Part shown: piece by piece, positions 29,353 through 38,941 of the stretch | How the letters are laid out: each line of letters opens with the position of its first letter | Numbering within the stretch: position 1 is the first letter of the stretch | Source: Clostridium sporogenes | Lineage (GTDB): Bacteria > Bacillota > Clostridia > Clostridiales > Clostridiaceae | Reading direction: 5' to 3' | DNA: 64,000 nucleotides | Assembly (NCBI RefSeq): GCF_001020205.1 | Contig: NZ_CP011663.1 | Location: 3,224,001-3,288,000 of the forward strand | Position numbers and translations under genes: made by a program | Notes under the pieces: model-generated | What the model was told of the DNA's origin: nothing | Databases searched by the model: none | Seen by the model: the letters and a program-made list of their open reading frames with translations, nothing else

Positions 29353-29367
29353 TTATCATTTTGATAA
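29353..29367. promoter_or_regulatory. TTATCA-ttt-TGATAA inverted repeat, second candidate activator site
   Basis: Symmetrical 15-mer about 140 bp upstream of the ygeW sigma-54 promoter. The same inverted repeat, one base longer at each end or more, occurs at 33794-33812 upstream of the ygeX promoter. Confidence 0.55.
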
Positions 29368-29376
29368 ATTCTAAAA

Positions 29377-29409
29377 AAAGAACCTTTTTAAATCTACAAA
29401 AGGTTCTTT
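29377..29409 (-). terminator. Terminator of the ygeX-permease-hydA operon
   Basis: AAAGAACCTTTT (29377-29388) pairs perfectly with 29398-29409; on the minus strand a run of U follows (29373-29379). Confidence 0.85.
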
Positions 29410-29448
29410 ATAATTACAAAATTATTATTTATTTAATACTAAAAAAAT

Positions 29449-30822
29449 CTATTTTTTTCTTTTTAAAAATTGTCCGTATCCTTTTTCTCCAATAAATTTA
29501 TTATCTTTCACTATGATTTTTCCCCTTGAAATTGTCATTACTGGATACCCTTGAAGTTCAAATCCTTCATAAGGAGTATAATCAACATTTTCATGTAACA
29601 TAGATTTGGTAATCTTAACTTTTTTATTAGGATCAATTATAACAATATCTCCATCAGAACCAACTGCAATAGTTCCTTTCTTTGGATATAGTCCAAATAT
29701 TTTTGCAGGTTTTGTACTTACTAAATCTACAAATTTATTTAAGGATATTCTTTTTTTCATAACTCCCTCTGAAAAAATTAAAGATATTCTAGTTTCTATA
29801 CCTGGTACTCCACTTGGACATTTAGTAAAATCATCTTTTCCTAATTGTTTTTCTATACTAAAGTTAAATGGACAATGATCTGTAGCAATAACTTGTATAT
29901 ATCCATCTTGAATCCCTTTCCACAAGGCATCTTGATTAGATTCTTCTCTTAGGGGAGGACTCATAATATATTTTAATCCTTCATTATTTTTACCATTATA
30001 TCTGCTTTCATCTAAAAAAAGATATTGAGGGCATGTTTCTGTAAAAATATTTTTTTGTCCCCTATCTATAGCCATTTTTATATAATCTAATCCTAACTTA
30101 CAAGAAAGATGTACTATGTATAGAGGAGAATCCCCTGCTACATTAGCGATATTTAGCATTCTATTTATAGATTCTCCCTCACAACATACTGGTCTACTTT
30201 TTGCATGATATATAGGAGATGTAAAACCATTGTTTGAATAATATTGTCTAAGATAGTTAACCATATCATTGTTTTCTGGATGTACAGCTGTAAGTATACC
30301 AATTTCTTTAGATTTCATAAGTACTTTAAATATTTCTAAATCACTTAATTTATAATCATAAGTTAAATAAACTTTATTGCTTGTTATTCCTTCACAGGAG
30401 AGGTCTTCAAGTTCTTGTAATATATTATCGTTTACATGTTGTATAACACCATGAAAACCATAGTCTATAACTGCATTCCCCTTAGCATAATTATGATATA
30501 AATTTATTTGATGGTGTAAATCACATCCTTTAGGTCCGAATGCTAAATGATCTACTATACTTGTAGTACCACCACACGCAGCTGCTACAGTTCCAGTATA
30601 AAAATCATCTGTAGCTACAGCTATTCCTACATCTAAATTAAGGTGAGTGTGAACATCTACTCCTCCAGGAATTACATATTTCCCATGAGCATCAATGATT
30701 TCGTCAGCATCTTCAATTAAATCCATACCTATTTTAGTTATGATACCATTTTTTATATAAATATCTCCTTTAAAGGTATCTCCTGAAGTAACAATAATTC
30801 CATTTTTTATTAAAGTGCCCAT
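29449..30822 (-). CDS. hydA: Dihydropyrimidinase / hydantoinase-type cyclic amidohydrolase
   Basis: 457-residue amidohydrolase of the dihydropyrimidinase (HyuA/YgeZ) family. Metal site GGVDVHTHLNLD, carbamylated-Lys region TSNKVYLTYDY, GILTAVHPEN, VHLSC and ATDHCPF are intact. It opens a cyclic amide ring, in this cluster probably a purine-derived ureide or imidazolone (inference). ATG 30822 lies 13 nt after AGGAG, slightly long. 82 bp after the permease gene and last in its operon. Confidence 0.92.
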   Translation of the reverse strand: MGTLIKNGIIVTSGDTFKGDIYIKNGIITKIGMDLIEDADEIIDAHGKYVIPGGVDVHTHLNLDVGIAVATDDFYTGTVAAACGGTTSIVDHLAFGPKGCDLHHQINLYHNYAKGNAVIDYGFHGVIQHVNDNILQELEDLSCEGITSNKVYLTYDYKLSDLEIFKVLMKSKEIGILTAVHPENNDMVNYLRQYYSNNGFTSPIYHAKSRPVCCEGESINRMLNIANVAGDSPLYIVHLSCKLGLDYIKMAIDRGQKNIFTETCPQYLFLDESRYNGKNNEGLKYIMSPPLREESNQDALWKGIQDGYIQVIATDHCPFNFSIEKQLGKDDFTKCPSGVPGIETRISLIFSEGVMKKRISLNKFVDLVSTKPAKIFGLYPKKGTIAVGSDGDIVIIDPNKKVKITKSMLHENVDYTPYEGFELQGYPVMTISRGKIIVKDNKFIGEKGYGQFLKRKK

Positions 30823-30904
30823 CGTAAAATCGCATCTCCTTTTGTGAATATTATGAAAAATGATTTTAAATTTATATATTTCTTCATTTCTTTATCAGGT
30901 ACTT

Positions 30905-32278
30905 CTATTTTATAGCTATTTCTTTATCGTCTTTTATTGATAAACTTTTATTCCTTCCAAGTTCATTAAAAAATAAATTTAAAAGTATTGCTGTTAAACT
31001 ACCAGTTGTTATACCACTATGGAAAAGAGTTTCTACCCATTTTGGAAATTTACTATAAAAAGTTGGTACTGCTAAAGGAATCATAGCAAGACCAATACTT
31101 ACTGCTATTATCATCCCATTTTTAGTTCCTTTAAATTCAACCTGTCCAAGGCTTGAGATTCCACCTGAAGCTACCATGCCAAACATAGCTATACCAGCTC
31201 CACCAAGGACAGGATATGGTATAGATGCAACTACTGCTCCTGCTTTTGGGAATAATCCTAATAATATTAGAATTCCACCTGAAGCTGCTACTACAAAACG
31301 GCTTTTTACACCAGTCAAATTTACAAGCCCTACATTTTGGCCAAAAGCAGTGTGAGGGAAAGTATTAAATATACCTGCAAGCATTGTAGCAAATCCATCT
31401 GTCCTAAGACCTCTAGTTAAATTTTTATCGTCAATATCTTTTCCAACCATTTCGTGTATAGCTATCATATTTCCTGTAGCTTCTGTCATCATAACTAGCA
31501 TAACTAATATCATTGAAATTATGGCTGTCAAGTCAAATTTAAGAGCACCGAAATATAAAGGAATATCTATATTAATCCAACCTGAACTATGAACTCTAGT
31601 AAAATCGGACATTCCTAACATTGAAGCAACAATAGTTCCTACAACTATTCCTAATAATATAGATATATTTCCTAAAATTCCTTTGAAAAATTTATACATA
31701 ATTAAAATTAAAATTAAAACAAATAAAGCTAACAAAATATTTTTAGGGCTAGCAAATGTAGGAGACTTTACATCATTGCCTGCACACCATCTCACTGCTA
31801 CTGGAAGCAATGAGATTCCTATTATAGTTATTACAGTACCTGTTACTACTTTAGGGAAAAATCTTATAAGCTTTCCGAAGAAAGGTGCCATAATAAAACA
31901 AAACAACCCAGCTATAAATGTAGCTCCAAAGATAGTTGTAATACCTGTAATAGGATCCCCTGGATAAGTATTTGCAATAGCTAACATAGCCGATACTGAA
32001 GCAAAACTTGCACCTTCAATAACAGGAACTTTCGCTCCAATAAAATTCTTTATACCTAAAGATTGTACTAAAGTTGCTATGCCTGCTACAAAAAGGTCTG
32101 CATTTATAAGAAATATTGTTTGTTCTGCAGACAAATTCAGTGCACCACCTACTATTAGAGGAACAGCAACTGCACCTGCACACATCGCCAATACATGTTG
32201 TAAACCTAAAATAAATAACTGCTGTGGTGGAAGTAATTCATCAACAGGAGCTATTGCTTCATTTACTTTATTATCCAT
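30905..32278 (-). CDS. NCS2-family xanthine/uric acid permease
   Basis: 457-residue membrane transporter with about 14 spans. NCS2 signature QNVGLVNLTGVKSRFVV, TEATGNMIAI (binding-site Glu), and the N-terminal LGLQHVLAMCAGAVAVPLI. It resembles XanQ/UacT/PbuX, so xanthine or urate uptake is expected, matching its catabolic operon. It is sandwiched between ygeX (22 bp upstream) and hydA. It differs from the PbuG-type permease at 44695. Confidence 0.92.
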   Translation of the reverse strand: MDNKVNEAIAPVDELLPPQQLFILGLQHVLAMCAGAVAVPLIVGGALNLSAEQTIFLINADLFVAGIATLVQSLGIKNFIGAKVPVIEGASFASVSAMLAIANTYPGDPITGITTIFGATFIAGLFCFIMAPFFGKLIRFFPKVVTGTVITIIGISLLPVAVRWCAGNDVKSPTFASPKNILLALFVLILILIMYKFFKGILGNISILLGIVVGTIVASMLGMSDFTRVHSSGWINIDIPLYFGALKFDLTAIISMILVMLVMMTEATGNMIAIHEMVGKDIDDKNLTRGLRTDGFATMLAGIFNTFPHTAFGQNVGLVNLTGVKSRFVVAASGGILILLGLFPKAGAVVASIPYPVLGGAGIAMFGMVASGGISSLGQVEFKGTKNGMIIAVSIGLAMIPLAVPTFYSKFPKWVETLFHSGITTGSLTAILLNLFFNELGRNKSLSIKDDKEIAIK

Positions 32279-32300
32279 TTTTTATACCCCCATGAATCCT

Positions 32301-33512
32301 TTATTTTGAATATTCACCATTCCAAACAATTTTTCTGTATTTATCTGGATCTGTATCACCTTCAGTACTAAATAAAAGTACTCTTGAATTTTGGTCTAGT
32401 TTTAGTTGTTCTCTTAATTCTTTCATATCATCATTTGTCATTATAGCATTTAACAATCCTGATGTTACTGATCCTGACTCTCCTGATATTATTTTTTTAT
32501 CTTCTTTAATAGGATTTCCTAACATTCTCATACCGTTTGCTGAAACCCAATCTGGGCATGATACAAAAGTTGAACTATAAGATTTTAGTACTTCCCATCC
32601 TATAGTATTGGCTTCTCCACATGCAAGACCAGCCATTATAGTAGGCATATCTCCAGTTACTGCTCTTGGCTTTCCATCTCCAGCTACTACTGATCTATAT
32701 AAACAATCTGCTTCATCAGCTTCTACTATTACAGTTATTGGGCATTCATCTTTAAATACTGAAGCAAAATATCCTTGAACAGCACCTGCTAAAGAACCAA
32801 CTCCAGCTTGAACAAATATATGTGTAGGTTTCTCTATATTTAATTCTCTTAATTGTTCCAATGCTTCTGATGCCATAGTTCCATACCCTTGCATTATCCA
32901 AGTAGGTATTTCCTCATATCCTTCCCAAGCAGTATCTTGAACCATAACCCATCCATTTTCTTTCGCCTGGGAGGCTGCAAGTCTCACTGCGTCATCATAG
33001 TTGAACTCAGTTATAGATGCTTTAGCACCTTCTTTTCTTATATTTTCAAGGCGTGTTAATGAAGATCCCTTTGGCATATAAACTATTGATTTTTGATTTA
33101 ATTGTGTTGCAGTCCATGCTACTCCGCGACCATGGTTACCATCTGTAGCTGTAATAAATGTTATATCACCAAGCTTTTTTCTTGCTTCTTCTGAAGTAAG
33201 TTTTTCATAACTTAATTCTGATATATCTTTTCCTAGTCTCTTGGCTAAATATTTACCTATAGAGAAAGAACCACCCAATACTTTAAAAGCATTTAATCCA
33301 AAACGATAAGATTCATCCTTTACATATACTCCAGCTACACCTAAGTGTTTTGCTAAATTATCTAAATTTATTAAAGGAGTCTTTGTAAATTGTGGGAAGC
33401 TTTGATGAAAATCTCTAGCTTTTTTTATTTCTTCTTCTCCTAAAAATTCAACAGATGCTTTATCTGTCTCCCCTTTCATAGTGTTGTTTTTCCATTTTAT
33501 TTTTTTACTCAT
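32301..33512 (-). CDS. ygeX: Diaminopropionate ammonia-lyase (YgeX)
   Basis: PLP enzyme that converts 2,3-diaminopropionate to pyruvate and ammonia, the energy-yielding end of anaerobic purine degradation. 403 residues from ATG 33512, behind GAGGT; the frame extends upstream without a site. Seen: PLP-lysine region NAFKVLGGSFS, TATDGNHGRGVAW, VQAGVGSLAGAVQ, SGESGSVTSG. First gene of ygeX-permease-hydA, with a sigma-54 promoter 45 bp upstream. Confidence 0.95.
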   Translation of the reverse strand: MSKKIKWKNNTMKGETDKASVEFLGEEEIKKARDFHQSFPQFTKTPLINLDNLAKHLGVAGVYVKDESYRFGLNAFKVLGGSFSIGKYLAKRLGKDISELSYEKLTSEEARKKLGDITFITATDGNHGRGVAWTATQLNQKSIVYMPKGSSLTRLENIRKEGAKASITEFNYDDAVRLAASQAKENGWVMVQDTAWEGYEEIPTWIMQGYGTMASEALEQLRELNIEKPTHIFVQAGVGSLAGAVQGYFASVFKDECPITVIVEADEADCLYRSVVAGDGKPRAVTGDMPTIMAGLACGEANTIGWEVLKSYSSTFVSCPDWVSANGMRMLGNPIKEDKKIISGESGSVTSGLLNAIMTNDDMKELREQLKLDQNSRVLLFSTEGDTDPDKYRKIVWNGEYSK

Positions 33513-33555
33513 AATAATACCTCTTTTCTTTTTTTGCTTTATATATATATCTATA

Positions 33556-33573
33556 AGCAATACTTGTGCCAAT
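33556..33573 (-). promoter_or_regulatory. Sigma-54 promoter of ygeX operon
   Basis: Minus strand TTGGCAC-AAGTA-TTGCT, an exact TGGCAC-N5-TTGCT consensus, 45 bp before ygeX. Confidence 0.93.
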
Positions 33574-33656
33574 TTTTAACTATTTGATATTTCTTATGAA
33601 TATAAAATTCTAGATTATATGGTATTTGTCTAAAATAGAAATACTTTATTAAAATG

Positions 33657-33697
33657 AAAAGATACAAAGCCTATTATCTGCTTTGCATCTTTTATTA
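33657..33697 (-). terminator. Terminator of ygeV
   Basis: AAAAGATACAAAGC pairs with GCTTTGCATCTTTT across a 9-nt loop with one A-C mismatch. It lies 100 bp after the ygeV stop and upstream of the ygeX promoter. Confidence 0.7.
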
Positions 33698-33793
33698 TTT
33701 AAAAATATATAGTTTTATTATCAAAATAATAATTAATTATCATTACGGTAAAATACATATTTTTATTGCTTTTAAACGTAATTAATGTTAAAA

Positions 33794-33812
33794 ATTTATC
33801 ATTTTGATAAAT
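33794..33812. promoter_or_regulatory. ATTTATCA-ttt-TGATAAAT activator-site candidate overlapping the ygeV 3' end
   Basis: A 19-bp inverted repeat that includes the last codons of ygeV, 220 bp upstream of the ygeX sigma-54 promoter. Same motif as 29353-29367. Confidence 0.55.
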
Positions 33813-35562
33813 GCTTCATCTCCTCTAATTTTCTATATAGGGTAGCTATACCTATTCCTAAACGCTTTGCAGCCAATTGCTTACCCTTAGTATCATGTCC
33901 ATATATATCTAAAGCTCTTAAAATATACTCTTTCTCTATATCTTTTAAAGGTTTTATATCTTCATCCATCCCCATCCCATAAACTTGAGAATTCTTATTC
34001 TCAACTATATTAGGTGGAAGCATATTCATAGTCACCATACCACTATCATCTGCCATATTTATCATAAATTCCACAGCATTTTCAAGTTCTCTTACATTAC
34101 CATACCAGGGATAATTCATCAAGATATCTCTACATTCTTTATCAACCTTATAAACGGATTTACCAAATAATACATTATATTTTTTTATTAACATTTTCAT
34201 TAGAAGATCTATATCTTCTTTTCGTTCTCTTAAAGGTGGTATTTTTAATGGAATAACATTGAGTCTATAATACAAATCTTCCCTAAATTTGTTTTCTTTT
34301 ATGAGCTTTTTTAAATCCTTATTAGTAGCTGCTATAACTCTTATATCTAAATCTATCAGATGGTTAGATCCTATTCTTACTAATTTTCTTTCCTGAAGTA
34401 CTCTTAGTATTTTAACTTGAAGATACAAAGGCATGTCTCCTATTTCATCTAAAAATATTATTCCCTTATTAGCTAATTCAAATTTACCTACTCTTCCATT
34501 TGGATCTGCTCCACTAAAAGCTCCTCTTACATATCCAAATAATTCACTTTCTAAAAGAGCATCTGGTATAGCTCCACAATTAATAGCTATAAAAGGATTA
34601 GTATTTTTATCACTTTCACAATGTATAGCCCGTGCAATTACTTCTTTACCTGTACCACTTTCTCCAGTTATAAGAACCGTAGAACTTGATGAGGCAATTT
34701 TTTTAATCCTATTTTTAAGTTGAATCATAGCTTTTGACTCTCCAATAATATCTTCAACCTTTATAACTTCTCTTCCTCCACTAACTTTACATATTTTAGA
34801 TTTTAAATGCTTTATTTCTTCAAACACAAATATTGTGTCATAAGATGATAATATAGGGAAAACAGGTATAATCTTACCCATAAGTTCAAACTTTTCATTA
34901 TCTATAGTTATAGTATATACTTCTCCGCCCATTATATATTCACTAGTAGAAGATATTGCTATTTTCTTGTTTATATTATTAGCTTTTAGCTTAAGTTGCT
35001 TCATAGCACTTGTATTCATATGAGCTATTTCATTATTTTTAGTAACTAGAACACCTTTATCTACACTGTCTATTATTTGATTTAATAAATTCACCATCAT
35101 ATGACTTCTTTCAATTTCAAGATGTTCATATGATTTAGTGCTTATAAAATCAGATATTTGATCTAACATTTGAATATATGAATCAAAATTTTCTATGAAA
35201 TGATTTCTTTGACTCTCCTTTGAGCATACAAGCCCTATTACACCTATAATATCTTTATTTAATATTATAGGTGTGCATACAAGCATTTTTTCTACGCAAT
35301 TATCTCTATGATTACATTTTTTACACAAATAATGTTGTCCTGGATTCTTTATTATTTGCTTATCTCCAGTTTTTATAACCTGAGCATATACATATCCTTC
35401 CTTGGATATATCTTTATTAATTTCGTTTTTATAGATACCAGTACCTGCTACTCTACATAGATTTTTATCAACAATTTCCACATCTACTTTTATTATATTT
35501 GAAATTATATTTGCATACTTAGCCACTGTATCTTGGATTTCTAGTAATGTAGAACTTTTCAT
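33799..35562 (-). CDS. ygeV: YgeV-type sigma-54-dependent activator
   Basis: 587 residues: N-terminal GAF-like sensor (about 10-140) with a Cys cluster (Cys80, 83, 89, 96, 113), PAS-like segment (160-250), AAA+ domain with Walker A GESGTGKE (300-307), GAFSGAD (347-353, the sigma-54-contacting loop), Walker B IIFLDE (368-373), and a C-terminal Fis-type helix-turn-helix (about 550-585). It activates RNA polymerase-sigma54 from distant sites. Three sigma-54 promoters within 6 kb are obvious targets. The ligand may be a purine; the cysteines also allow metal or redox sensing (inference). Confidence 0.92.
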   Translation of the reverse strand: MKSSTLLEIQDTVAKYANIISNIIKVDVEIVDKNLCRVAGTGIYKNEINKDISKEGYVYAQVIKTGDKQIIKNPGQHYLCKKCNHRDNCVEKMLVCTPIILNKDIIGVIGLVCSKESQRNHFIENFDSYIQMLDQISDFISTKSYEHLEIERSHMMVNLLNQIIDSVDKGVLVTKNNEIAHMNTSAMKQLKLKANNINKKIAISSTSEYIMGGEVYTITIDNEKFELMGKIIPVFPILSSYDTIFVFEEIKHLKSKICKVSGGREVIKVEDIIGESKAMIQLKNRIKKIASSSSTVLITGESGTGKEVIARAIHCESDKNTNPFIAINCGAIPDALLESELFGYVRGAFSGADPNGRVGKFELANKGIIFLDEIGDMPLYLQVKILRVLQERKLVRIGSNHLIDLDIRVIAATNKDLKKLIKENKFREDLYYRLNVIPLKIPPLRERKEDIDLLMKMLIKKYNVLFGKSVYKVDKECRDILMNYPWYGNVRELENAVEFMINMADDSGMVTMNMLPPNIVENKNSQVYGMGMDEDIKPLKDIEKEYILRALDIYGHDTKGKQLAAKRLGIGIATLYRKLEEMKHLSK

Positions 35563-35752
35563 TATATATCATTCCTTAAATAATATTTTTATTTTTTTCT
35601 ACAACAGACTTCAATATATCCCATAAAATTATTTTATCACAATTAAATGTAAACACAAACAATTTTTAACTGTGTTATTTATCAATAGGATAATTTTTTT
35701 TAATATACCATTAAAAATCTAAGCTATATCTAGTTTATCAGTATTATAAATA

Positions 35753-35769
35753 TTTATCATTTTAATAAT
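35753..35769. promoter_or_regulatory. Activator-site candidate upstream of yqeC
   Basis: TTTATCATTTTAATAAT, identical over 17 bases to the half palindrome at 29282-29298, placed 105 bp upstream of the yqeC sigma-54 promoter. Confidence 0.5.
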
Positions 35770-35871
35770 TATGCTCTTTTTACCCTATTTATACATACTA
35801 TAATTTATTTTATAACACTACTATGCCATAATATTTTCAAACTATTTATTTTAATTTGTAAATAAATACCC

Positions 35872-35888
35872 TTGGCATATTTATTGCT
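35872..35888 (+). promoter_or_regulatory. Sigma-54 promoter of the yqeC operon
   Basis: TTGGCAT-ATTTA-TTGCT on the plus strand: TGGCAT at 35873-35878 and TTGCT at 35884-35888, 42 bp before yqeC. Confidence 0.9.
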
Positions 35889-35929
35889 TCAATTATTTAG
35901 AAAAATAAAATTATATTGTAGAGGTAAAT

Positions 35930-36667
35930 ATGTTTATTTCAGATATATTAAACTTTAAAAAAGGATCTGTTATATCGATAGTTGGTGCTGGTGGAAAAAC
36001 CTCTTTAATGCTTAATTTGTCAGAAGAGTTAAGACCTAATAACAAAGTTCTATCAACAACTACTACAAAGATATACAATCCTGATAAAATATACTACGAT
36101 TTTATATGCATTGGAGAAAAAAATTGCTATATATATGATCACATTAAACAAAATGGTGTATATGTATATGGTAAATGTATAAACAATGATAATAAATTAA
36201 TAGGTTTTAGTAAAAATTTTTTAGTTGAAAAGTTTAAATATTTTGATTATTCCCTAATAGAAGCAGATGGCTCTAAAAGAAAGCCTATTAAAGGTTGGAA
36301 AGATGGTGAGCCTGTTATATGTAAAAACACAACTAAAACTATAGGATTATTAGATATAAGTTGTATAAACAAAATAATAAATGACTTTAACGTTCATAGA
36401 GTATCTTATTTTTTAAAAATAACTAATGGAAAATTAGGTGAAAAAATATCTATACCTATGATAAGTTCCTTAATAGCTCATCCATTAGGACTTTTTAAGG
36501 ATTCTTTAGGAGAAAGAATATTATTTATAAATAAAGTTGAAAGCCAACATGATATTTTTTTATCCTATGAATTAATAAAACATATTTTAACTATTTCTAA
36601 CTCATTTATAGACAAAATAGTTATAGGAAGCTTAAAAGAAAAAAATTATAATTTAATATCATTTTAA
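35930..36667 (+). CDS. yqeC: YqeC, selenium-dependent molybdenum-hydroxylase accessory protein
   Basis: 245 residues with a P-loop VGAGGKTSLM (about 19-28), a second block KVLSTTTTKIYNP, and LIEADGSKRKPIKGW, hallmarks of YqeC. The family co-occurs with YqeB and selenium-dependent Mo hydroxylases and is thought to act in placing the labile selenium on the cofactor. ATG 35930 with GAGGTAAAT. First gene of a sigma-54-driven operon continuing to the ABC importer. Confidence 0.9.
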   Translation: MFISDILNFKKGSVISIVGAGGKTSLMLNLSEELRPNNKVLSTTTTKIYNPDKIYYDFICIGEKNCYIYDHIKQNGVYVYGKCINNDNKLIGFSKNFLVEKFKYFDYSLIEADGSKRKPIKGWKDGEPVICKNTTKTIGLLDISCINKIINDFNVHRVSYFLKITNGKLGEKISIPMISSLIAHPLGLFKDSLGERILFINKVESQHDIFLSYELIKHILTISNSFIDKIVIGSLKEKNYNLISF

Positions 36668-36681
36668 ATTGGAGGCTTACT

Positions 36682-37296
36682 ATGGTAAATGCTGTAATAA
36701 TGGCATCAGGTTACTCAACTAGAATGGGAAAAAACAAATTAATGTTACCATTCAAAGGAAAGCCAATAATAGAACATGTTATAGATGCAATCAAAGAATG
36801 TAAGTTCAATGAAATAATTTTAGTTGGCCAAGAAAAAGAAGTTTTAGATATAGCTAAAAAGAAAAATATTTTAACTGTTTTAAATACAAAAGCCTACAAA
36901 GGGCAAAGTCAATCTATAGAATTAGGTATTTTAAATACATCTCCATCAAAAGGCTATATGTTTTTTACCGGTGACCAACCATTATTAGATTCGTATACTA
37001 TTAACTTATTATTGAATACCTTTACAAAACATAATAACTATATAGTAATTCCTAAATACAAAAATAAAGTTGGATCCCCCACCATATTTCCTAAAAAATT
37101 CAAAAATGAATTACTCAATTTACAAGGAGATATAGGCGGCAAAACCGTTATAAATAATCATACAAATGAAATTCTATTTGTAAACTTAAGAAATGATTGC
37201 TGTTTATTCGATATTGATACTTCAGAGGATTATGAATATATATTAAACAAAAATTTGCAACAAGGATGTGATAACTATGATAAACAACATATATAA
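36682..37296 (+). CDS. mocA: Molybdenum-cofactor nucleotidyltransferase (MocA/YgfJ-like)
   Basis: 204 residues of the NTP-transferase (GT-A) fold: AVIMASGYSTRMGKNKLMLPF at the N-terminus is the nucleotide-binding motif, with GQSQSIELGI, FFTGDQP (metal Asp) and GDIGGKTVI. It most likely attaches CMP to molybdopterin for the xanthine dehydrogenase cofactor. ATG 36682 with TTGGAGG. It overlaps yqeB by 20 bp. Confidence 0.9.
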   Translation: MVNAVIMASGYSTRMGKNKLMLPFKGKPIIEHVIDAIKECKFNEIILVGQEKEVLDIAKKKNILTVLNTKAYKGQSQSIELGILNTSPSKGYMFFTGDQPLLDSYTINLLLNTFTKHNNYIVIPKYKNKVGSPTIFPKKFKNELLNLQGDIGGKTVINNHTNEILFVNLRNDCCLFDIDTSEDYEYILNKNLQQGCDNYDKQHI

Positions 37297-38125
37297 AAAT
37301 ATTGTAATTGTTAGAGGAGGAGGTGACTTAGCTTCTGGAACTATACACAAGCTTCATAGAAGTGGTTTTAAAATATTAGTTTTAGAAACTTATAATCCTA
37401 CCTCTATAAGAAGAAATGTATGTTATAGCGAAGCTATCTATAATGGTAAAATTACTATTGAAAATACTACTGCCATAAAAGTAAGTAATTTTAATGAAAT
37501 ATTAAAGTGCTGGCAAAATAATAAAATTCCTATTACAGTAGATCCCCATGGAAAATTCATAGAAATATTAAAACCTAAAATATTGGTAGATGCTATACTC
37601 GCAAAGAAAAATCTGGGTACAAAAATAAATATGGCAGAAATAACTATAGCTCTTGGTCCAGGTTTTCAGGCTGGTAAAGATGTACACGCTGTTATAGAAA
37701 CCATGAGAGGTCATAATTTGGCACGAATTATATTAAAAGGTGAAGCTATGAAAAATACAGGGATTCCCGGAGAAATTGGAGGATACTCTAAAGAGAGAGT
37801 TATATACAGTCCTGGCAAAGGAACTATTAAAAATGTAAGAGAAATTGGTGATTTTGTCTCCTCAGGTGAAATTTTAGCTTATGTAGATAACTTAGAAATT
37901 AAAACAGAAATAAACGGATTATTAAGAGGACTTATAAGAAATGGCAGTAAAATAGAAAAAGGGTTAAAAATAGCTGATGTAGATCCTAGATGTCACGAAA
38001 TAAAAAATTGTTATACTATTTCCGATAAAGCACGTAATATTGCCGGTGGTGTATTAGAAGCTATCCTATATTTTACAAATAAAAACACAGAAAGTAGGTT
38101 AAATTTATGGAACAAGATATCCTAG
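37277..38125 (+). CDS. yqeB: YqeB, selenium-dependent molybdenum-cofactor protein
   Basis: 282 residues. Starts INNIYKNIVIVRGGGDLASGTIHKLHRSG, a Rossmann-type nucleotide motif, with ALGPGFQAG..DVHAVIETMRGHNLARI and a C-terminal biotinyl-like hairpin domain, as in the EF2563/YqeB family needed for selenium-dependent Mo hydroxylase maturation. ATG 37277 is chosen over the upstream GTG (37268) because AAGGA sits 10 nt before it. Overlaps mocA and the xdhC-like gene. Confidence 0.9.
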   Translation: MINNIYKNIVIVRGGGDLASGTIHKLHRSGFKILVLETYNPTSIRRNVCYSEAIYNGKITIENTTAIKVSNFNEILKCWQNNKIPITVDPHGKFIEILKPKILVDAILAKKNLGTKINMAEITIALGPGFQAGKDVHAVIETMRGHNLARIILKGEAMKNTGIPGEIGGYSKERVIYSPGKGTIKNVREIGDFVSSGEILAYVDNLEIKTEINGLLRGLIRNGSKIEKGLKIADVDPRCHEIKNCYTISDKARNIAGGVLEAILYFTNKNTESRLNLWNKIS

Positions 38126-38916
38126 AAAAAATTTACAAAAGTGTAGATAAAGGTAATACTGTAGCTTTAGCTACTATAACTCATATTTCAGGATCTACTC
38201 CTGGTAAGGCTGGATCAATAATGGCCATATGGAAAGATGGAAAAATTGAAGGCACTGTAGGAGGCGGTAAAGTTGAATATGAAATCATAAATAAAGCTTT
38301 AGCTTGTATTAAAAATAATGAAAACAGCACCTTTGAGTACAAACTAAATGAAAATGGGGAGTTAGGAATGCAATGTGGTGGGGAAGCTAGAGGCTTTATA
38401 AAAATATTTACTCCTGAAACTAAGCTCATAATAGTTGGTGCAGGTCACATAGCATTTCATCTCTATAAAATAGCTAAAATATTAAATTTCTATACAGTAG
38501 TAATAGATGATAGAGAAGATTTTGCAAATAACAAAAGATTTCCTAATGCTAACGAAATAATAGTTGAAAAGGTAGACAAAGCTTTGTCGGAGTATTCTAT
38601 AAACAAAAATACTTATATTATTATAGTAACAAGAGGACATAAGGATGATGCCTTAGCTTTAGAAACTGTAGTTTCTAAAAATGCAGCTTATATTGGTATG
38701 ATAGGAAGTTCTAATAAAACATCCTACGTTATGAATAATTTAATTGCTAAAGGAGTCTGTAGAGAAGACTTAAAAAAAGTATTCGCTCCTATTGGATTAG
38801 ATATAGCCTCCGAGAAACCAGAAGAGATAGCAGCTGGTATTTTAAGTGAAGTTTTATTGATTAAAAATAAAGGAACTTTAAATCATATGAAAGATTTAAA
38901 AAAGATAGATTTTTAA
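38107..38916 (+). CDS. XdhC/CoxI-family molybdenum-enzyme maturation protein
   Basis: 269 residues: N-terminal XdhC_CoxI segment (VALATITHISGSTPGKAGSIM; GTVGGGKVEYEI; CGGEARGFIKIF) and a C-terminal Rossmann domain (LIIVGAGHIAFHLYKIA; VTRGHKDDALAL; YIGMIGSSNK). The family binds Mo cofactor, sulfurates or protects it and inserts it into xanthine dehydrogenase. The start overlaps yqeB by 19 bp. Confidence 0.92.
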   Translation: MEQDILEKIYKSVDKGNTVALATITHISGSTPGKAGSIMAIWKDGKIEGTVGGGKVEYEIINKALACIKNNENSTFEYKLNENGELGMQCGGEARGFIKIFTPETKLIIVGAGHIAFHLYKIAKILNFYTVVIDDREDFANNKRFPNANEIIVEKVDKALSEYSINKNTYIIIVTRGHKDDALALETVVSKNAAYIGMIGSSNKTSYVMNNLIAKGVCREDLKKVFAPIGLDIASEKPEEIAAGILSEVLLIKNKGTLNHMKDLKKIDF

Positions 38917-38941
38917 ATCTTTTAATCAAAGGAGAATTATT

